This document shows, one piece after another, positions 14,955-17,743 of a DNA stretch of 17,743 nucleotides (positions within the stretch are counted from its first letter, which is position 1; every line of letters starts with the position of its first letter). The stretch lies in assembly GCA_044356865.1 (NCBI GenBank), contig JBIKVN010000035.1:1-17743 (forward strand), written 5' to 3'. The notes under the pieces were generated by a model. That model had not been told where the DNA came from, did not search any database, and was given only the letters and a program-made list of their open reading frames with translations. A program made the position numbers and the translations under genes. The DNA comes from JBEIUL01 sp044356865 (GTDB taxonomy: Bacteria; Planctomycetota; Phycisphaerae; Phycisphaerales; SM1A02).

Positions 14955-14982
14955 TTCACATCGCGGAGGTCTGGGCTACATT
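14955..14982 (+). promoter_or_regulatory. Promoter of pilin copy 4
   Basis: TTCACA (14955-14960) and TACATT (14977-14982) with a 16-base spacer. It is the closest of the four to the housekeeping consensus, so copy 4 may be the most strongly transcribed (inference). Confidence 0.6.
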
Positions 14983-14985
14983 GCC

Positions 14986-15023
14986 CGTGCTGTGCCCGGT
15001 GCGTTGCCGCGGTCGTCAGCATG
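14986..15023 (+). promoter_or_regulatory. 5' leader stem-loop of pilin copy 4
   Basis: CGTGCTG (14986-14992) pairs with CAGCATG (15017-15023) over seven pairs including one G-U. The interior differs from copies 1-3, but the 5' strand again begins with CCGTGC just after the -10 box. Confidence 0.5.
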
Positions 15024-15054
15024 AACTTCCGCCCATTGGGAAAGGTTGTCAAAC

Positions 15055-15234
15055 ATGAAGAACTGGGTCATGAACTTCATCACGGACGAGCGCGGCGCCG
15101 AAAGCACCGAGCTCGCCATCACCACCCTGGTCGTCGCCGGCGGCGCCGTCGCCGGATACACCAGCGTCAAGACCAAGATCGGTGACAAGACCGATGACCT
15201 GCTCGGCAAGCTCGACGAATCGACCGCCGACTGA
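15055..15234 (+). CDS. flp: Flp major pilin, copy 4
   Basis: A 59-residue prepilin. The leader (MKNWVMNFITDERG) differs from the other copies at several positions, but the mature 45-residue chain is identical to that of copy 3. AAAGG at 15041-15045 lies nine bases before the ATG; an in-frame TTG at 15046 is unlikely. This gene is outside the duplicated block and has its own distinct upstream region, so the identical mature protein suggests selection or gene conversion. It is followed by the strongest terminator of the array. Confidence 0.95.
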   Translation: MKNWVMNFITDERGAESTELAITTLVVAGGAVAGYTSVKTKIGDKTDDLLGKLDESTAD

Positions 15235-15255
15235 TCCGCAATCCTGATTGCGATC
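15233..15255 (+). promoter_or_regulatory. 3' hairpin at the stop codon, pilin copy 4
   Basis: CGCAAT/ATTGCG plus GAT/ATC with loop CCTG. It has the same stem as copies 2 and 3, with one loop change (CCCG to CCTG). Confidence 0.6.
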
Positions 15256-15257
15256 CG

Positions 15258-15295
15258 CACGGCCCCGTCTCACCACGGGGCCGTGTTCCTTTTCC
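15258..15295 (+). terminator. Intrinsic terminator after pilin copy 4, end of tad locus
   Basis: A perfect eleven-pair stem (CACGGCCCCGT/ACGGGGCCGTG) with loop CTCACC is followed by TTCCTTTTCC. It insulates the downstream pre operon. Confidence 0.9.
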
Positions 15296-15368
15296 GGCGG
15301 ACTCGAGCCCGGCGAGCCGAAGAAGGCCAGTCCAAGATCGAGTCTCCCGGACCGCCCGGAGCCACCTG

Positions 15369-16712
15369 ATGGTCCTACCGAATCCCTCGTCACCGACCTC
15401 CGAGGCGACCTTCTCCGACTTCAAGCTGCCGCTGGCCCCGCCGGCGGCGGTGGCCGAGGCGAACCGATGCCTCTTCTGCGAGGACGCCCCGTGCGTCCAG
15501 GCGTGTCCGACGCACATCGACATCCCGCAGTTCATCCGCAAGATCGCGACCGGGAACGACCGGGGGGCGGCCCGGACCATCTTCGAGTCGAACATCCTGG
15601 GGATGAGCTGTGCCCGGACCTGTCCGGTCGAGGTGCTGTGCGTGGGGGCGTGCGTCTACAACCACCTGAACGAGCCGCCGATCGCCATCGGGAAGCTGCA
15701 GCGGCATGCGACCGACCGGGCGTACGCCGAAGAGTGGCGGTTCTTCGAGGCGGGGCCGGAGACCGGGAAGCGGGTCGCGATCGTCGGCGGCGGACCGGCA
15801 GGGCTGGCGGCGGCCCACGAGCTGCGGCGACGCGGGCACGCGGTGACGATCCTCGAGCGGCGGCCGTTCCTGGGCGGGCTGAACACCGCGGGAATCGCCC
15901 CCTACAAGATGAAGGCCGGGCAGAGCCTGAGTGAGGTCCACTGGGTTCTCGAGATCGGCGGCATCGAGGTGCGGACCGGGGTCGAGGTCGGGAAGGACCT
16001 GGGCCTGGAGGCCCTCGATCGCGACTTCGACGCGGTCTTCGTCGGGATCGGCCTCGGATCCGACCGCCGGGCCGGGGTGCCGGGTGAGGACCTGCCGGGG
16101 GTGGCCGGGGCGACGGCGTGGATCGAGCGGATGAAGCTCGGCGACGCGGGCGTGGCGGGCGTGCGGCGGGCGGTGGTGGTCGGGGGCGGGAACACGGCCC
16201 TCGACGCGGTCCGCGAGACGCTGGGGCTGGGGATCCCGTCGGTGACCATGCTGTACCGCGGTACGGAGGCGGCGATGAGCGGGTACGCCCACGAGTGGGA
16301 GGCCGCCAAGTGCTCGGGGGCCCGGGCCGAATGGAACACCGTGGTGACCGCGTTCGAGGGGCGAGACCGCCTCGAGCGGGTGCGGCTGGTCCGGGTCGAC
16401 GCGTCGTACCGGCCGATTGCCGGGGGCGAGTTCGCGGTCGAGGCCGACCTGGCGCTCGTCGCGATCGGGCAGGGCCGGATCGGCTCGCTTTTGGCCGGAC
16501 TCGCGGGCGTCACCGTCGAGAACGGCATCGTCCGGACCGACGCCGACGGGTTCACCGGGCGTCCGGGTTGGTTCGCCGGCGGCGATTGCCTGAACGGCGG
16601 CCGCGAGGTGGTGAACGCCGCGGCCGAGGGCAAGGCGGCGGCCATCGCGATCGACGCGGCGCTCGCGGCCGGACGCGGCACCGGCCGCGGAAAGGATTCC
16701 CACCGTGCCTGA
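15369..16712 (+). CDS. preT: NAD-dependent dihydropyrimidine dehydrogenase subunit PreT
   Basis: A 447-residue FAD/Fe-S oxidoreductase of the glutamate-synthase small-subunit type. The N-terminal domain has two [4Fe-4S] ligand sets: Cys34, Cys37, Cys42 and Cys46 (RCLFCEDAPCVQACP), and Cys81, Cys85, Cys91 and Cys95 (SCARTCPVEVLCVGAC), plus Gln111 in GKLQRHA. As I recall the mammalian dihydropyrimidine dehydrogenase ligands, they match at a constant offset of 45, including the unusual Gln ligand. FAD binding is at VAIVGGGPAGLAAA (136-149) and NAD(P) binding at VVVGGGNTALDAV. It passes electrons from NAD(P)H to PreA for reduction of uracil and thymine. ATG 15369 has GGAG with a seven-base spacer. 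It overlaps preA by eight bases. Confidence 0.92.
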   Translation: MVLPNPSSPTSEATFSDFKLPLAPPAAVAEANRCLFCEDAPCVQACPTHIDIPQFIRKIATGNDRGAARTIFESNILGMSCARTCPVEVLCVGACVYNHLNEPPIAIGKLQRHATDRAYAEEWRFFEAGPETGKRVAIVGGGPAGLAAAHELRRRGHAVTILERRPFLGGLNTAGIAPYKMKAGQSLSEVHWVLEIGGIEVRTGVEVGKDLGLEALDRDFDAVFVGIGLGSDRRAGVPGEDLPGVAGATAWIERMKLGDAGVAGVRRAVVVGGGNTALDAVRETLGLGIPSVTMLYRGTEAAMSGYAHEWEAAKCSGARAEWNTVVTAFEGRDRLERVRLVRVDASYRPIAGGEFAVEADLALVAIGQGRIGSLLAGLAGVTVENGIVRTDADGFTGRPGWFAGGDCLNGGREVVNAAAEGKAAAIAIDAALAAGRGTGRGKDSHRA

Positions 16713-17743
16713 CCTCGGAGTGACCATCGCGGGCATCCGCTCGCCCAATCCGTTCTGGCTGGCCTCGGCCCCGCCGACGAACAGCGGCGACCAGGTCCAG
16801 CGGGCCTTCGACGCGGGCTGGGGCGGCGCGGTGTGGAAGACGCTCGGGACGCCGATCCAGAACGTGTCCAGCCGCTTCGGCGGGTACTCGATCGGCGGCG
16901 TCCGCGGGGCGGGCTTCAACAACATCGAGCTCATCACCGACCGGCCGCTCGAGTCGAACCTCAAGGAAATCGCCGAGACCAAGCGGAAATGGCCGCGCCA
17001 CGCGATGGTGGTCTCGCTCATGGTCGAGACCCGCGACGAGTGGCGGGAGATCATCAAGCGGTCGATCGACGCCGGGGCCGACGGGATCGAGTTGAACTTC
17101 GGCTGCCCGCACGGCATGTGCGAGCGCGGCATGGGCAGCGCGGTCGGCCAGGAGCCGACGGTCAACGAGCGGATCACCGCATGGGCCGTCGAGTTCAGCA
17201 CGGTGCCGGTGCTCGTGAAGCTCACGCCGAACGTGACCGACATCCTGCCCCACGGCATGGCCGCGAAGCGCGGCGGGGCCCACGGCGTGAGCCTCATCAA
17301 CACCATCAAGAGCATCATCGGCGTCGACATCGACCGCTTCGTCCCCGAGCCGCGGGTCGCGGGCCGCAGCACCAATGGCGGCTACTGCGGGGCCGCGGTG
17401 AAGCCGATCGCCCTGCACATGGTGGCGGAGCTCGCCCGGCACCGCGAGTTCGGGCTGCCGATCAGCGGAATCGGCGGCGTGCGGAACTGGCGCGACGCGG
17501 TCGAGTTCCTGCTGCTCGGGGCGAGCGGCGTGCAGGTCTGCACCGAGGTGATGCTCCGCGGCTTCCGCGTCGTCGACGACCTGCGGGACGGGCTCGAGGA
17601 GTACATGCGGACGCATGGCTTCAACCGCGTCGACGAGATGGTCGGCAAGGCCGTCCCGAACTTCGTCGAGTGGGGCGACCTCGACCTGAACCACGAGACG
17701 GTCGCGAAGATCGACGCGTCGAAGTGCATCGGCTGCCAGCTCT
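16705..17743 (+). CDS. preA: NAD-dependent dihydropyrimidine dehydrogenase subunit PreA (3' truncated by window)
   Basis: 346 residues are visible of a FMN-containing dihydroorotate-dehydrogenase-like barrel with a C-terminal ferredoxin domain that is cut off by the window edge just after its first CIGC (Cys341, Cys344). Family landmarks: FWLASAPPTNSGDQVQRAFD, WGGAVWKTLG, IELNFGCPHGMCERGMG (129-144), VLVKLTPNVTDI, AVKPIALHMVAEL and LPISGIGGVRNWRDAVEFLL for phosphate/FMN binding. The position of the mammalian catalytic cysteine (in ACGQ) appears as Val147 (SAVGQ). GTG 16705 overlaps the preT stop and has AAAGGA eight bases upstream. With PreT it forms the reductive pyrimidine-degradation dehydrogenase. 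Confidence 0.92.
   Translation, partial: MPDLGVTIAGIRSPNPFWLASAPPTNSGDQVQRAFDAGWGGAVWKTLGTPIQNVSSRFGGYSIGGVRGAGFNNIELITDRPLESNLKEIAETKRKWPRHAMVVSLMVETRDEWREIIKRSIDAGADGIELNFGCPHGMCERGMGSAVGQEPTVNERITAWAVEFSTVPVLVKLTPNVTDILPHGMAAKRGGAHGVSLINTIKSIIGVDIDRFVPEPRVAGRSTNGGYCGAAVKPIALHMVAELARHREFGLPISGIGGVRNWRDAVEFLLLGASGVQVCTEVMLRGFRVVDDLRDGLEEYMRTHGFNRVDEMVGKAVPNFVEWGDLDLNHETVAKIDASKCIGCQL

Noticed and set aside
13453..15185. Longer open frames running through the pilin array
   Set aside because: They join unrelated intergenic sequence to pilin codons or read the pilins in the wrong frame; the repeated 59-codon ATG starts with ribosome sites explain the region.
13723..15234. Regular spaced repeats that could be read as a CRISPR-like or mobile array
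   Set aside because: The repeats are coding, about 400-490 bases apart, and encode Flp pilins; no terminal inverted repeats, transposase or short spacers are present.
15390..17375. Minus-strand frame of 661 codons opposite preT and preA
   Set aside because: No domain features; both plus-strand genes are complete families with cofactor motifs.

Overview
The window is very GC-rich and almost fully coding. Secreted proteins that end in paired dockerin-like repeats of the form ADLDGDGSVGGADL followed by ILLGAW, together with a planctomycete-style Tad pilus locus, suggest a planctomycete of the Phycisphaerae type. This is inferred from protein style only; there is no rRNA or marker gene here.

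Layout. Positions 1-957 (minus, running off the left edge) encode a secreted protein with a c-type haem motif. It is translationally coupled to an upstream cupredoxin with a dockerin-like tail (945-1439). Next on the minus strand is a large secreted arginine-deiminase-family protein with its own Cys-bearing dockerin-like tail (1618-3897), then a TadG-like membrane-anchored protein (4015-5289).

From 5368 to 15295 on the plus strand lies a nearly complete Tad (tight adherence, type IVc/Flp pilus) system. A short unit, prepilin peptidase tadV and pseudopilin tadE, ends in an intrinsic terminator. A second unit, cpaB-cpaC-tadA-tadB-tadC-lipoprotein-tadD, has four ATGA/GTGA/TTGA four-base overlaps. 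It is followed by a tandem array of four Flp pilin genes of 59 codons each. Each pilin gene has its own candidate promoter, a 5'-terminal stem-loop leader and an intrinsic terminator; copies 2-4 also carry an extra hairpin that begins inside the stop codon. Copies 2 and 3 sit in a recently duplicated block of about 400 bp. Copies 3 and 4 encode identical mature pilins behind different leader peptides. No tadZ/cpaE gene is present in the window, and a small OmpA-like lipoprotein sits where a CpaD/RcpB-type component might be expected.

The right end (15369-17743) holds preT and a truncated preA, the two subunits of an NAD-dependent dihydropyrimidine dehydrogenase. This is a housekeeping pyrimidine-catabolism operon unrelated to the pilus.

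How the genes work together: TadV would trim the pilins and TadE. TadA powers assembly through the TadB/TadC inner-membrane platform, and the pilus leaves through the CpaC secretin with CpaB and the lipoproteins TadD and OmpA-like. The TadG-like protein, divergently encoded next to tadV, probably serves adhesion or pilus anchoring. The most interesting signal is the pilin array: four tiny monocistronic units with shared promoter spacing and covarying leader RNA hairpins. No stretch longer than 300 bases lacks a gene, and no tRNA, rRNA, CRISPR array or insertion sequence was seen.
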